NCBI GenBank assembly: GCA_020740775.1 | Contig: JAHEWK010000013.1 | Coordinates: forward strand, 1,736,001-1,800,000 | Direction: 5' to 3' | Length of the DNA: 64,000 bases | Source: Ilyonectria destructans | Taxonomy: Eukaryota > Ascomycota > Sordariomycetes > Hypocreales > Nectriaceae | Shown: positions 13,594 to 25,223 of the stretch, piece by piece | Numbering within the stretch: the stretch's first letter is position 1 | Layout: the number at the start of each line of letters is the position of its first letter | Translations under genes and position numbers: made by a program | The notes under the pieces: model-generated | What the model was told of the DNA's origin: nothing | Database searches by the model: none | Seen by the model: the letters and a program-made list of their open reading frames with translations, nothing else

Positions 13594-15369
13594 TCGAGCG
13601 GCCAAATTTCGACCGTTGGTCGAATACTACTTCCACAGGCACAATCGCACCCCTCATGATTCTGGATCGAGCCTATCTCTGTATCAATATCATACCCGGG
13701 CTGGACCAGACATATATTCCCCTGTTTTGAATTTTCTTCTTCTTTGCTTTTGCTAGGATATACCATATGGGATGTACAGGCCCAAAATGCCAACGGGCGG
13801 CTCACCTCGCTGATAGGAAGGGCCTGGCTTCGTTGCCCCCCTGACTGAAGGAGAATCGATACCGATCATGGCTTAGAGGCATCCCTTGGCGTTCTTCTTC
13901 TACCCAGGTCTTGCATCTCGAATGACAGGCCGGTTTTTCTATTTCTTCTATGACCATGTCTGAATGCAGCACGCGTTGCCTCAGCCCTGGTCGGCGTTCC
14001 GATGGAACTATTTTCTTATCTATGGGTTTTTACGTATCACGATTCCCCTTTGTTCGAAGCACCGCATGCCTAAGCGTATGCCATTGTTGGTTGCTAAAGA
14101 CAGTTTTGCATTTGGTTCTTGCATTGTCAATCTTTCTAGCATGAGCGATCCCGGTCACATCTCACGAAAGATGTACTACAGTGGGGGGTTTACAACGGGG
14201 TTGACGGACTGGGTGGGCGAGACGATGGCAGGTCTGACGAGCCAAAACAACGACTATCGGGCAAGGTTTACAGGAATGAGTGTCACCACAAAAAGATGCG
14301 GATGGGTTGAACTACTCTATGGCGGTAGTGATTGACGAGATAGTGATGAAGTCGTGGAGGAAGAGGCTGGTGGAGATACCCTGAGGAGAAGCTAAGGTGA
14401 TAGAGGCGGGAACGAACGATGAGTTGCATGGCCATGAAAATTCCCCGCAGGACTGGGTAACGAGGCGAATGTATCTGGACAACGTTAATGAGGGCCATGT
14501 GGAGCGCAATCTAGCTATGGATTGTGAGGATAGCATGCCTCTAGCTAGTGTAATTGTTTGCTTTAACTATCCTCTTCCATTCCAACTTGGTGCATGTTTA
14601 TGACTTCACGAGTTAGCATGATCTAGCCACAATTTCCCAGCGGCAAGTAGATACGCCGGCAAGCTTGTAAGCGCACAAGCTAGGCGGATTAAAGGTTAAG
14701 GGGGGTGTTCTCTCGGTTGCGGAGATTCATTGCCTTGTCTTGTTGTCTTTTGCCGATTTGGCGTGAGCTATGTACGTCATAGACGCCGAGGTTTCGGTTT
14801 GCAAGTGCCCTAGGGCGATACGTTGCGATCGCGAATCTCCGATAGAAACATGGTACAAGGCAATGTAAATTCGAACTACGGAACTCAACCACTTATACCC
14901 GCCTTGGCATTCAACGTTCTTAGCCGTTCTGTCTGGCCAATTGAATCGGACTCTAACAACCTCACTCAAAGGTTTGGGACGGAGCGGAATATCCCTCGGC
15001 GAGACATAGATGACTCAGCCAGAGCCTAGACAGGAAAAGTCGTCTCGTGATGCCGACGTGCGGATCAGAGTGGCAAGCTAACGAGATCCCATCAACTCGG
15101 TGATGCCTGCGCGCAATTCATCACAATGAGTGCAGCCAGGTAGATTAGTTTCCGGCTTCTTCGAACAAAGTTATCCGCACATCTTTACGCCATCCACGAC
15201 CCCCGGTACTCTTCCAAAACCGTCATCAGGAACGGCCCCGATTGCTTTGGAGACGCAGCTGTCGAACACGTCTCCACGTCATCGGCCGGCCGGCTGGCCG
15301 CCCTTTCTCTTCGATCTGAGGTTGTGTGACGGTCTTGGAGATATTTAAGGTGTTGAGGAAACCCTGAAT
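13594..15369. other. Intergenic, C2H2 gene 3' side to YME1 promoter
   Basis: No gene seen. The first few hundred bases are T-rich and should hold the C2H2 gene's 3' UTR. The rest should contain the YME1 promoter. Small open frames have no recognisable content. Confidence 0.6.
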
Positions 15370-18012
15370 ATGGCTTACAACGCCATGATGCTGCCGGTAC
15401 GACCCACCGGATGCTGTCGAACATGGTTCAGAGGCTGACTTTGAGAGTGTAGAATGTGGCGGCTGCGACAACGGAACTCTGGCCCGCTGTCGCGAATACC
15501 GTCATGGTCCCCTGGAAAAGCTCGACGAGCCCGATTTCGAGACGATCCCGCAACGCCCAGCTTGCAACCCCGGCGCCTTCCACCGATGCAAAGGCGCAGC
15601 ATATCCAACAAGTGAGTCGCGTGTGCCGCCGCGTGCGCCAACAAAACTGACAGCCTCGTCTAGGTGACCGAGCCCCATATCCCTGAGTTTCTTCGAAACG
15701 TCACTCTCCGCGCCTTGAACTCTCCCACTGCCCCCGATGCGATGGTCCCCACTACCGTCCAAACAACCATTGCGAATCTGACCCGAGTTGGCCTCCATGC
15801 TGCGAACCCAGTCTTGCGACGACCGTACTTCCAACCCGCCGTCTCCGCATCGCCGTCTTTTGTCCGCCCATTCATGCGATCTACCCCTGGTCTTTGGTCA
15901 TCTTCCCGAAGCATATCTACATTCCGTGCAATCAATACCCAACAGAGAGGATTTGGCACATCAAACGGTATCTCTCGCAACCAACTTGCTTCTCTTGAGG
16001 AGTCTGCCAATAGGAACCCCGGAAATGCAAATGCTCAAAATGCCTTCTATCAACTTCTTCTTCGAGCCAACATGCCTGCCATTCTGGTTGAACGATACCA
16101 GTCCAATCGCTTTGCAACCAACCCAGGAACTGACGACGCCTACCGCAAGGCTCTTGGGTTACTGGGTGCTGGTGTCAACAATGCTGCAAATGCCTCGGCT
16201 GCTGGATCCTATGGACGGACTCAGTGGCCAACGTTCGAGCAGGCTGTTGGAAACGCTGCCGTGGCTGGATCCGGAGCCGCCAGTAACGGAATGGGCCATA
16301 AGGGTGAACCCATCCACGTCATTGTCCAAGAGTCTACTCGCTCTGTCGTTTTCCGATGGTTCAAGTTCCTGGCTACCTTCCTCGTTGTTACCTACCTGTG
16401 CTTCGCTGCCGTTACAATTCTGATTGAGACGCTCAGCACCTTCCGCCGCGGACCTGGCCACAAGCAGGACTCTGAGGTCAAGGCCGAGAAGCAGACTACC
16501 ACTTTCAATGATGTCCACGGCTGTGACGAGGCCAAGGAGGAGCTTCAAGAAGTTGTTGAGTTTCTCAAGAACCCCGAAAAGTTCACTGACCTCGGTGCCA
16601 AGCTGCCCAAGGGTGTCCTTCTCGTTGGCCCCCCTGGAACTGGAAAGACTCTTCTTGCACGAGCCGTCGCTGGTGAAGCCGGTGTCCCCTTCTTTTACAT
16701 GTCTGGTAGCGAGTTCGATGAGATCTTTGTGGGTGTTGGAGCCAAGCGAGTTCGCGAACTTTTCGCCGCAGCCAAGTCAAAGTCTCCGGCGATTGTGTTC
16801 ATCGACGAACTCGATGCTATTGGTGGCAAGCGCAACCCTAGAGATCAAGCCCATGCCAAGCAAACACTCAACCAACTGCTCACCGAACTCGACGGATTCG
16901 ATCAAGAGACCAAGATTATCATCATTGGAGCCACCAACCTTCCCAAGATGCTTGACAAGGCACTCATCCGACCCGGACGCTTCGACCGCCATGTCAATGT
17001 GGATCTACCCGATGTTCGTGGCCGCATTGCCATCCTGAAGCACCACGCCAAGAAGATCAAGGTTTCTCCCGATGTTGACCTGGAAGCCATTGCTGCTCGC
17101 TGCCCTGGCCAATCTGGCGCTGAGCTTGAGAACATGCTCAATGTTGCTGCCCTCCGAGCTAGCAGAGCCAAGGCAAAGCTTGTTTCGAAGAACGATCTGG
17201 ATTGGGCCTTTGACCGAGTTACCATGGGCTCCGAGAGGAAGTCGATGGTTGTCACTGAGAAGGAAAAGGAAATGACGGCGTACCACGAGGCCGGCCATGC
17301 TCTTGTTCAGCTCTTCGACAAGGAGAGCTCAAACACCCTGTACAAGGTCACTATTCTTCCCAAGGGTCCCTCGCTGGGCCACACTGCCCAACTCCCTCAG
17401 ATGGATAAGTATTCCTACACCGCTGCCGAGTACATGTCAAATATCCGCGTTCTGTTAGGAGGAAAAATGGCTGAAGAAATGCGCTATGGTGGCGACAAGG
17501 TGACCTCTGGAGTTTCATCGGTAAGCCCCTCCCCCCCATACTTCACTTCATGAGACCAGGCTAACATGTATTAATAGGATCTCGAGAGAGCTACCGACCT
17601 GAGCTACATGATGGTCACCCTCTTCGGCATGTCCAGTACTCTAGGACCTGTCGAGTATGGCAGACGATACGAAAACCTCAGCTCGGAGACCAAGGCCGCG
17701 ATTGAAGGCGAGGTTCAAAAGCAGTTGAGGAAGTCATATGAGGATGTCAGGACACTGTTGACAGAGAAGCGAAACGAACTTGATCTGCTTGCTAAGGCAC
17801 TTGTTCGGTACGAGACTCTGGACAAGTCCGAGGTCGAAAAGGTCATTCGAGGCGAGAACCTCCCGGGCCGCATCACTATTCCGAAAGGGCCCTTGACGTT
17901 GCCGATCCCTGACCAGGTGCAGCCTCCTGGTCTGGGTGGTATTGCCCAACCCCAGCCACCAGAGTCTCCGCCTCCCGCAGCCGCCGCGGACACATCCAAC
18001 ACTAACAGCTGA
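15370..18012 (+). CDS. YME1: Mitochondrial i-AAA protease YME1 (FtsH family)
   Basis: Model: 15370-15396, 15453-15611, 15664-17520, 17578-18012; 825 aa. An ATP-dependent zinc protease of the mitochondrial inner membrane, facing the intermembrane space, that degrades misfolded or short-lived membrane proteins. Visible parts are an Arg/Ser-containing N-terminal presequence, one membrane segment (about residues 296-316), an AAA+ module with Walker A GPPGTGKT (384-391) and Walker [12 protein letters not shown] (near 438), then the metalloprotease site HEAGH (603-607). The intron at 17521 splits the peptidase domain just before the DLERAT segment, where the third metal ligand is expected. The tail is Pro-rich. 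The start is the weak point: a 9-codon first exon joined by a 56-nt intron (GTACGA donor, CTGAC branch, TAG) is the most consistent, but ATG at 15504 or 15739 would also give a targeting sequence. Confidence 0.93.
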
Positions 18013-18723
18013 TGCGGTGATAAGCAATGCCGCATGCTAGGGCCAAGAATGAAAGGCCCTTGAGGGTTGGCACCATGATGGTGTATACCGAAAGCTAGGG
18101 ACTATCCAACGGGAGCAGGTGTGTTCCAAGCGAGCATATGATGTGAATTAGCTGGTCATCGTTCAGGAGGTGCGTCTAAGCATGGGCTCCCTGAGCGAGG
18201 GCAAGCCGCCTACGCCTGGAGAGTTGATAAGCGATTTAACAAAGCGATGGTTCTTCACGGCGGTATGAAAAGCTGGGCCGGGTCAAGGGGCCGAGTCAGG
18301 GGCCGTTATCGTGGGTGGATGGCCCGGCAGCTTCCAGCGGAGCCTGTGTATCTATGGACAATGCCTCTCGGTTATAAACCTCAATTGTAATATCTTTTCT
18401 TGTATGCTTGATGGAAATATGACGCTGAAAGTAGACATTGCGGCTCCCGCCCACTGGTTACGTGTTGATTAATAATGGGCGAAGTGGCGGAGGATGATGC
18501 ATGCGTCGCATCATCTTGCAAACCCCCAAACCGCGATGACGAATGCGGGGCAGATAGTCGGCCAGATTGCCGCCATACGAAAACGCCCAAAGTCGACATC
18601 GAGAGACATCGACTGACCGATTCTCCGTCGAAAGACGTTGTCTCTATTTTATTTCACTTCCCATTGATTCATCGAATAGACCGGTTCCTTGATCCAAGCA
18701 CGTTCCACAGTTCAGCTTCAGCC
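18013..18723. other. Intergenic, YME1 3' side and ketoreductase promoter
   Basis: No gene seen. Both neighbours read rightward. T-rich sequence near 18390-18410 could be the YME1 3' end; the last 100 bases before 18724 are C/T-rich as expected of a start region. Confidence 0.55.
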
Positions 18724-20047
18724 ATGACAAAGGTCCTACTCACAGGTAGGCTCTTCAATCAACACTCATGATGACGATTCGCTCACAATGGTCACGCAGG
18801 TGGCTCTGGCTTTATCGCCGGTACGTTGAAATACCCTCTGTGCGAGAACCCCCTCTCGCATGGTATTTCCCCAAAATTGCCAGTCGACCATAGTGCAGGC
18901 TTGAATTTGCCTCTTCGTGTCTATGTCGCGCCGTCGTCGCCCGTAGTTCGTTGGGTTTTCTCTAATCGCCATTCGTTATTGCAGCCCACACCCTTGAACA
19001 GCTCCTCGAGAAGGACTACTCTGTCGTCACCACCGTCCGCTCCGAGGACAAGGCACAGAAGATTCGCAATGCGCACACTGACCAGGTCGAGGCTGGCAAG
19101 CTAGAAGTCCTCATTGTCCCGGACATTGCTCAGGAGGGCGCCTTTGATGAGGTGGTGAAAACGCCCGGTATTGATGTCGTGTTGCACACAGCGAGCCCGT
19201 TCCACTTCAACATCAGTGAGTATTTGCTGTTCGACACGGGTGGCATATCGGACGAGGCGGAGTTTGTGAGACCTGTTGCTAACGGGAACCAGCCGACCCT
19301 AAGAAGGATCTCGTTGACCCGGCGGTTATCGGAACCACTGGCATATTGAAAGCGCTCCATGCATCGGGCTCCTCAGTCAAGCGGGTCGTCATCACCTCCT
19401 CATTTGCCTCCATCGTGGACGAGGCTCACTTCACTGACCCAGCCAAAACCTTCACCGAGGCCGACTGGAATCCCGTCCAACTGGAAGACATCAACCGCTC
19501 CCCAGCCGTCGCCTACCGCGCATCAAAGAAGCTTGCCGAACTTGCGGCCTGGGACTTTGTAAATGAAACCAAGCCCTCCTTCGACCTTGTTACCATCTGC
19601 CCGCCCATGGTATTCGGCCCCGCCGTCGACTACTTCGCCACTCTCGACGGCATCAACACGTCCAACGAGCGCGTCGTCTCGCTGCTGCGCGGCGACTGGA
19701 AGGCCGAAATCCCGGCAAGTAGGCCCGTCCCGATGTGGATCGACGTAAGGGATGCTGCCAGGGCGCACATCCGCGCGCTCGAGGAGCCGTCGGCCGGTGG
19801 TCAACGACTGCTCACGACTCCCGGGAACTTTTCAAACCGCGAGATTGCCGACATTGTGCGCGCCAAGTTCCCCGAGTTTGCGGACAAGCTCCCCGGGCTG
19901 GAGGTGCCCGGCGGCGAGTTCCCGCCCGAGGACCAGGTCTTTAAGATTGACAACAGCGTGACCAAGAAGCTTCTGGGCTTTGAGTGGATTACGTTGGAGA
20001 AGAGCATTACGGACTTGGTGACGTCGCTCAAGGAGCATGGGATCTGA
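18724..20047 (+). CDS. Extended-SDR NAD(P)-dependent ketoreductase (GRE2 / dihydroflavonol reductase type)
   Basis: Model: 18724-18745, 18800-18820, 18985-19215, 19293-20047; 342 aa, the usual length for this family. Two very short exons (22 and 21 nt) encode the nucleotide-binding motif TGGSGFIA at residues 7-14; the rest of the Rossmann fold follows (TTVRSEDKA, then DVVLHTASPFHF). The catalytic Ser lies in VVITSSFAS and the Tyr/Lys pair in YRASKK, followed by the CPPMVFGP loop seen in reductases of the dihydroflavonol-4-reductase, cinnamoyl-CoA reductase and yeast GRE2 group. It should be a soluble NADPH-dependent reductase of a carbonyl substrate that cannot be named from sequence. The 164-nt second intron is long for this window. 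No pathway partner is obvious beside it. Confidence 0.9.
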
Positions 20048-20348
20048 CGTGTGTCGAGCTGACTACGAAAAACCCCATCAACTGAATGGAGATACTTGAA
20101 ATGATGCATAGCATTTAAACCGAATTATGCTGTAATAGAAAATTCGCAGGATACACTCATTGCCATTCATCATCCCGGCCATACCATCCGCCTCATCCCA
20201 TCATGGACTCACTACCGTCACCGGGTGTGCTTTCTAGTCTCCAGTAATGCCATTTTTAAACCTCCAGTACATACAAATCCCTAAGCTCCTCTGAAGAATA
20301 TACGACAACCTTCTATCTTTCAACCCTCCTCATTGCCAACTCCTCCGC
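20048..20348. other. Convergent 3' intergenic
   Basis: About 300 bp between two converging genes. It contains A/T-rich stretches that probably serve both 3' ends (for example near 20110-20150). No gene. Confidence 0.6.
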
Positions 20349-22016
20349 TCAATAACGCCCTCCTAGTCTCTCCAAGTCCTCCTCTCGCATCACTTGACTT
20401 GGTGTAGTTCTACCATGGTTTAGTGACGACACAGAAACACCTGGCCCTCCGCCACCCCAGCTTCCCCAGCTGTTGCGCGACTCGCGGGCATAGTCTTCTG
20501 TCATGTCGCACAATTCCTGTGCGTCTGGGTTGAGTGCGTGAACTTGCGCAGGATGCTGGAGTGATAAGCCAGAAGCAACACCTGCGTCATTCGGCCCGGA
20601 TGCAGTGCTTCTTGGGCTTCCGGATCCGTTCGGGGGCGTGGATGGAAGGGCGCGAGTTGGGGGTGGCCCAGGACTGACCAGTTCGGATATGTTAAAAGTG
20701 CGCCTTTGGGAGTGATGAGGATATGTTGGAGAACCATTCTTGTATTCGGCTTGTGACCCGGCGTTGGAAGCTGATGCTGGAGACACACGACCGAAGGTGG
20801 CTTGACCATCCTCCCTGCTCTTCCATCCGCCGTCTGGAGCCGTCATCACGATTCTCGGTACTATCGCTGCACTATCCCCGTGGCGTATCTTGGGGGTTCT
20901 TTCATGCCTCGGAGTAAGTTTGCTTGTCGCGGGAGAATAGAGAGGCGACATGGGGAATCCAGAGAGGCTTGGCGGTCTGCCTCCCTGAGACAATCTCTGG
21001 TTCATGAGTGTGGGGAGCAGTCGACGCTCGCGCAACGGAGGAGGAGGCGTTAGCTGGACACCATCCGCCTCAGAGTGGGAGATCGTGGGCGACACCAGCG
21101 GAGTGGGAGACCCTGCTAGTGCAGGGGAGTTTGGGTGCTTGTCCTTGCCGCGAATATCTCCCTTGTGGGATCTCCGTCGCAGTAGGCAAATGGCGAGGGC
21201 GACGATGATGGCGATACCGATTACAGTCGTCAGGCCAATGGTGATCTTGACACCCGTGGACAGTCCTCCTGCGTTGTCGACTTCGCCGTCCATGTCCGAC
21301 GGATCCATACTTGCGCCGAGAGAAGGGTCCGTGATTCTTGAGTACGTCTCGTCGGGCATGGAGCTGGGTATGGGGGCTGATGTTGATGCTGGGGCCTCCG
21401 TAAGAGTGTTGTCGCCCGAGACGTCCTCGGTAGGAGACGCAGTTGGAGAAGTTGCCACACTCTCAGAAGAAATAGCATTGTCCGTGACGGCTTCTGAGCT
21501 CTCTTGTTGGCAACGCCCATCCCCCCCGTACACCGAGTCATGGCTGCAAGTGTAGGTCGAGTCTGGGGGCCCTGGGTCTACGATCGAGTGGTAGCCAATG
21601 CTGCAAACTGCTCAGCCTCTGTGTACTCAGTGGGAAGGATGGGGTATCTCACTCCTGACAAACGTTGATGAACCAGTTGATATTGGCTAATGACTTGTCA
21701 ACACTCTCGATCCCTGGTCAGGATAGTCAGACATACGATCTTTGCCGATCGCGCCAAGGTTGTCCACGCCACAGAGCTGAGAGTCGCAGCAGTAGAGAGA
21801 ACGGAAAGGCTGCTCTTTGTCCATGTGGTCTTTGTCTCCCAACACCTCGCACAGTCGCCCAAATGTCTCATCCTTGGGCAACATCTGCCTCAGAAACCTC
21901 TCCCTACACTCGCTGACGCAACGAGGAGGGTCATCGACGTCGGTCGCAATGAACCCCCAGTCGTGGGCGGCGCACTTTCCCTCCCCGGTAGGGTTCAGAT
22001 CTCGCTGAAAAGCCAT
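20349..22016 (-). CDS. Single-pass membrane protein with Cys-rich ectodomain, function unknown
   Basis: Model (minus): 22016-21737, 21686-21653, 21600-20349; 521 aa. The N-terminal part carries ten cysteines, including a YCCDSQLC cluster, spread over three exons. A Ser/Thr/Pro-rich stalk, one strong membrane segment near residues 219-242 (ending AICLL), a basic stop-transfer RRR and a long disordered Ser/Pro-rich tail follow. The layout resembles fungal wall-sensor or signalling membrane proteins (WSC/MID2-like), but I see no canonical WSC domain. Introns are 50 and 52 nt. With the start at 22016 no signal peptide is visible, although a Cys-rich segment of this kind is normally secreted. A further 5' exon joined at the TTTTCAG acceptor just inside the present start (about 22007) is possible, so the first residues are doubtful. 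Confidence 0.75.
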
Positions 22017-25000
22017 GACTGCTCGATATGGCCAGAGGCGGAGATGAGGCTCAGGTTAAGGGTGCGCGGTAATGGACATGCTCCTGGGAGTAGACGGAGG
22101 GGTCTCAGCCAGATATCAACCGGCAACTCGAGACGACGGGCGGAACTAGGCAACAACCCTGGAGGCCAAAAGGAGTAATCAAAGCAAAGAGGGGATAAGG
22201 GGAAAACAACAAGACGGGAGGGAAGGGTTTGCTTGAGGGGGTGAGATGGGGGGACTCTCATAAACGGCAGCGTCGCCACCATCTCACGGCCGCCCCAAAC
22301 CGGGACGCGATCAGTCCGCCATGCTTACCCGTACCAGCGAACGCCATCTGCTGCCAGTTCCCTTCTCTTAGCCAAGGATTCATGTGGCCACAGGCGGTGG
22401 CAGTTCTCACGGCAGGACCGGTAGCATGGACAAGATCAGGCTCGTGTGCCGTGGCCGGCGGTGGAGGGTGTTACACCGCCGCTGCCGCTACCCGTGTCCG
22501 ACGAGAATAGTCTCGTATGGTATACGGGTAGGTAGATGGTACTTTCGCCCTTGGTTAGTATTGTTCTCTGGTGGACTTGAACTTACAGGGCCATGCTCTG
22601 AGTGGAATGCATTGTCAAACAATGAATGATTGCTATGGATACAGCCGCCACGAGGGGTTGCGGTGAGAGACAGCAGCTTTTTGTTTGCTTCGAGGACTTG
22701 GGCGTCAAAGACAGCCTGGGCTTCAGCAGGCTGCCGCAACACCACACATACGACGCCTCAAAACGGGTAGTCAGAGGTGACCCGTTGGGGGGAAGGGGGG
22801 AGAGGGGAGAGGGGAGAGGAGAGACGCTGTTGGCGCAGCGCCTCCCATGTGTTTGTCTTGTCACTATGTTTGGGAAACGACGCCATCATGCAGTATACCA
22901 CGATAATAAACTGTTTAAATTGAACTGTGACGACTCTCTCGCTGCCATTAAGAATACGGCAAGGCCAGCCGGGTGTCTGTCGCTCCGGATGTACCCATGT
23001 GCCGTCTATTCCTGGGACGAGGTCTCTTGTGCGCTGTATTGGAACCCAAACGGGACAAGTTCTCCGGCTGAAGAGTTGCCGTATCTCGAGATGTATGTCT
23101 CTCCGGTGGTTCTTGTGTAATCATGGCCCCAAAGGGCTTTCTCGTCCTAGTGTTCGTCCCTAGTCCCCCCAGGCCGTGTCGCAGAACGGGTGGCAAATAC
23201 GGCCATTGTTTGGCAGGTCAAGCGAGTATCCGGCAGGGGTCACTCAAGCTGGTATCCAATTATTTGCTACGTTTCGCGAAGAAGGGCTCAGGACGAGTGT
23301 GGGATTGTGGGACTAGGGGCTTCATATGCAGCCTACCTGATCGTCTCCAGTCGAGACTCGAGGGTTTGCCGATCGAAAACTGCATGCGCGATTGTTTGTC
23401 CTGAGGGCTCTCTTTAAAACTCTGCCGCTCGAGTTTCGTCCTTGATTGCTCCGGGCTACAACAGGCAAAGAGCCCGCCTGGTAAAGGGTGGTTACACATG
23501 CCCGTTCCCCACGTCGTCCCCGGATGCACGAATGGGATGATATAATCGTCATGCAGCTGCAGATTCGCAGCCGAGACGGATCGATTGAGTGGTTATGTAA
23601 TGCTCTCATAATGAGGCAGCCGAGAGCCTCGTAGGAAAATTAGAAATCTCACCGTTTGCTCCACGCTTGGCTGGCCAACTGTGCTTGGTATTGGTGCACA
23701 TTGCCGATTAGTGGCGGACTAGCAGTATGCACAGTTCCCTTCTGCCATTATCCAGACAATGCGCTGGCAATGCAACCATCTTGGACTATTCGTCTCATAG
23801 GTCAAATATCACGGAAGTGCTGCAGTTTGCCTTGCGGTGAAGGCAAGACATGCTAGCCATTTCTCATAACTCGGTGCCTGAATGGTGGCGGCAGCGGCCC
23901 ACGCCGAGGCTGACTTGGAGCAACGCCAGCGAGCTGCTCCAGCGTTGTGTCATCCCCAAGGGCTTGAAATGAGAAGCGCACTATCGATTGCTGCTATGCT
24001 GACGTCCCGGTGTACGAGCGGTGCGACGTGGTCGGCGGCAGGGGGCGGACAAGGAATGAACGCCATCGGCCTTGCACGGCAGAGATCCGTGGCACTCACG
24101 TGGGATCTTCTCGAGCTTCGAGGCTGGGTAGTGGCTCCAAATAGAAGCCAGTTATCATCCCTGCGAGATGTTCATGTTCGTGGGGGTGATTGGCTGAGAA
24201 GGTGTTCGGCTGGGGACGAGTTCCTGGGGTGCGAGCCCGACACGAGGGATGGTTCATGAGGTCGCCACAGGACTATCGAAACAGAGGACCTCGTATCTGA
24301 GTTTCATTTGCTGTTATTAAAATGAGCCAAGAAGTCAGCTGAGAGCCCTGATCTAAACAATGTGACCTCGCATGTATAGTCAATTGCTCTTCCATGGCCA
24401 GCATGCCACTAACAGCATTCAACTCCCGACTCCCGACTCCCCTTGGAGATTGACATACAAGAATAGCACTTCTCTGCAACTTACTAGCGAGCCAATCTCA
24501 ACTCAAATGAGTCTACCGCTCCGCACAAGGATTGCCTCGAGTTCCCTCTCTCGTATGGCACTGGCTCATTGCCATGTCTGCGAGGTTCCTGACTGGGCCG
24601 AGAATTCGTCTCGTTCGGAGCGTACCACCTGCATGGTAAATTTAGTTGCCCGAAGCAGAAGTATTTCCATGAGGGGTGTTACGTGAGGCTCAAGCGGCCG
24701 ATGCCAAGACTCGACTTTGTCTTTCTTCCCGACCACCGTAGTTCAACTCAGATAACGGCTCATCAGGGATAAATCCGTAAACTGTTTGCGAGACATGGAT
24801 GAAGCGGGTATCCCAGTCCACCACCGGTGATGGACGACACGAAGACCTGCTATTTTCTTATTTTAGTAAGCCAGTGAAGGACATGTAGTTCATCTCCGTG
24901 TACCAACGCTATGTGGCCATCGTGCCTCTTAAACCCGTGAACTCACGATTATTATTATTATAATAAACACGGTTGTAGACTGAAGTAATCAGATGATTAC

Positions 25001-25223
25001 AATGTCCAAATATGATGATCACATTTCAAGTTTAATCTCCATCTTTCAATAGCCAAGGTCGGTATTAAAGGTGATGGCCATATCGTTTTAGCGGGCCGCA
25101 TTTCTTCCGAGGCGGTGCGATGCGCTTGGATCTTGTAGTCGTAGCTAGGCGGAGGAGGTGGAAGTGGAAACGGCAAATCCTACGTCACGCCTCGGCACTT
25201 TGGCAACCGAACAACCGACAGAC
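22017..25223. other. 3.2 kb without a recognisable gene
   Basis: Apart from a possible missing first exon of the membrane protein near 22.0-22.3 kb and the promoter of the Zn2Cys6 gene at the right end, I see nothing coding. Open frames such as that at 22626-23120 lack any family features. There is a G-rich tract at 22787-22819 and an A/T-only run (tta/att repeats) near 24948-24965. Confidence 0.5.
22787..22819 (+). other. G-rich tract with G-quadruplex pattern
   Basis: Five runs of two or more G (the first four with at least four) separated by 2-3 nt (aa, aga) fit the loop rules for a four-stranded G structure. No gene overlaps it. Confidence 0.5.

Noticed and set aside
22626..23120. 164-codon open frame on the plus strand
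   Set aside because: Composition is random-looking, it includes the G-rich tract, and no family features are visible.
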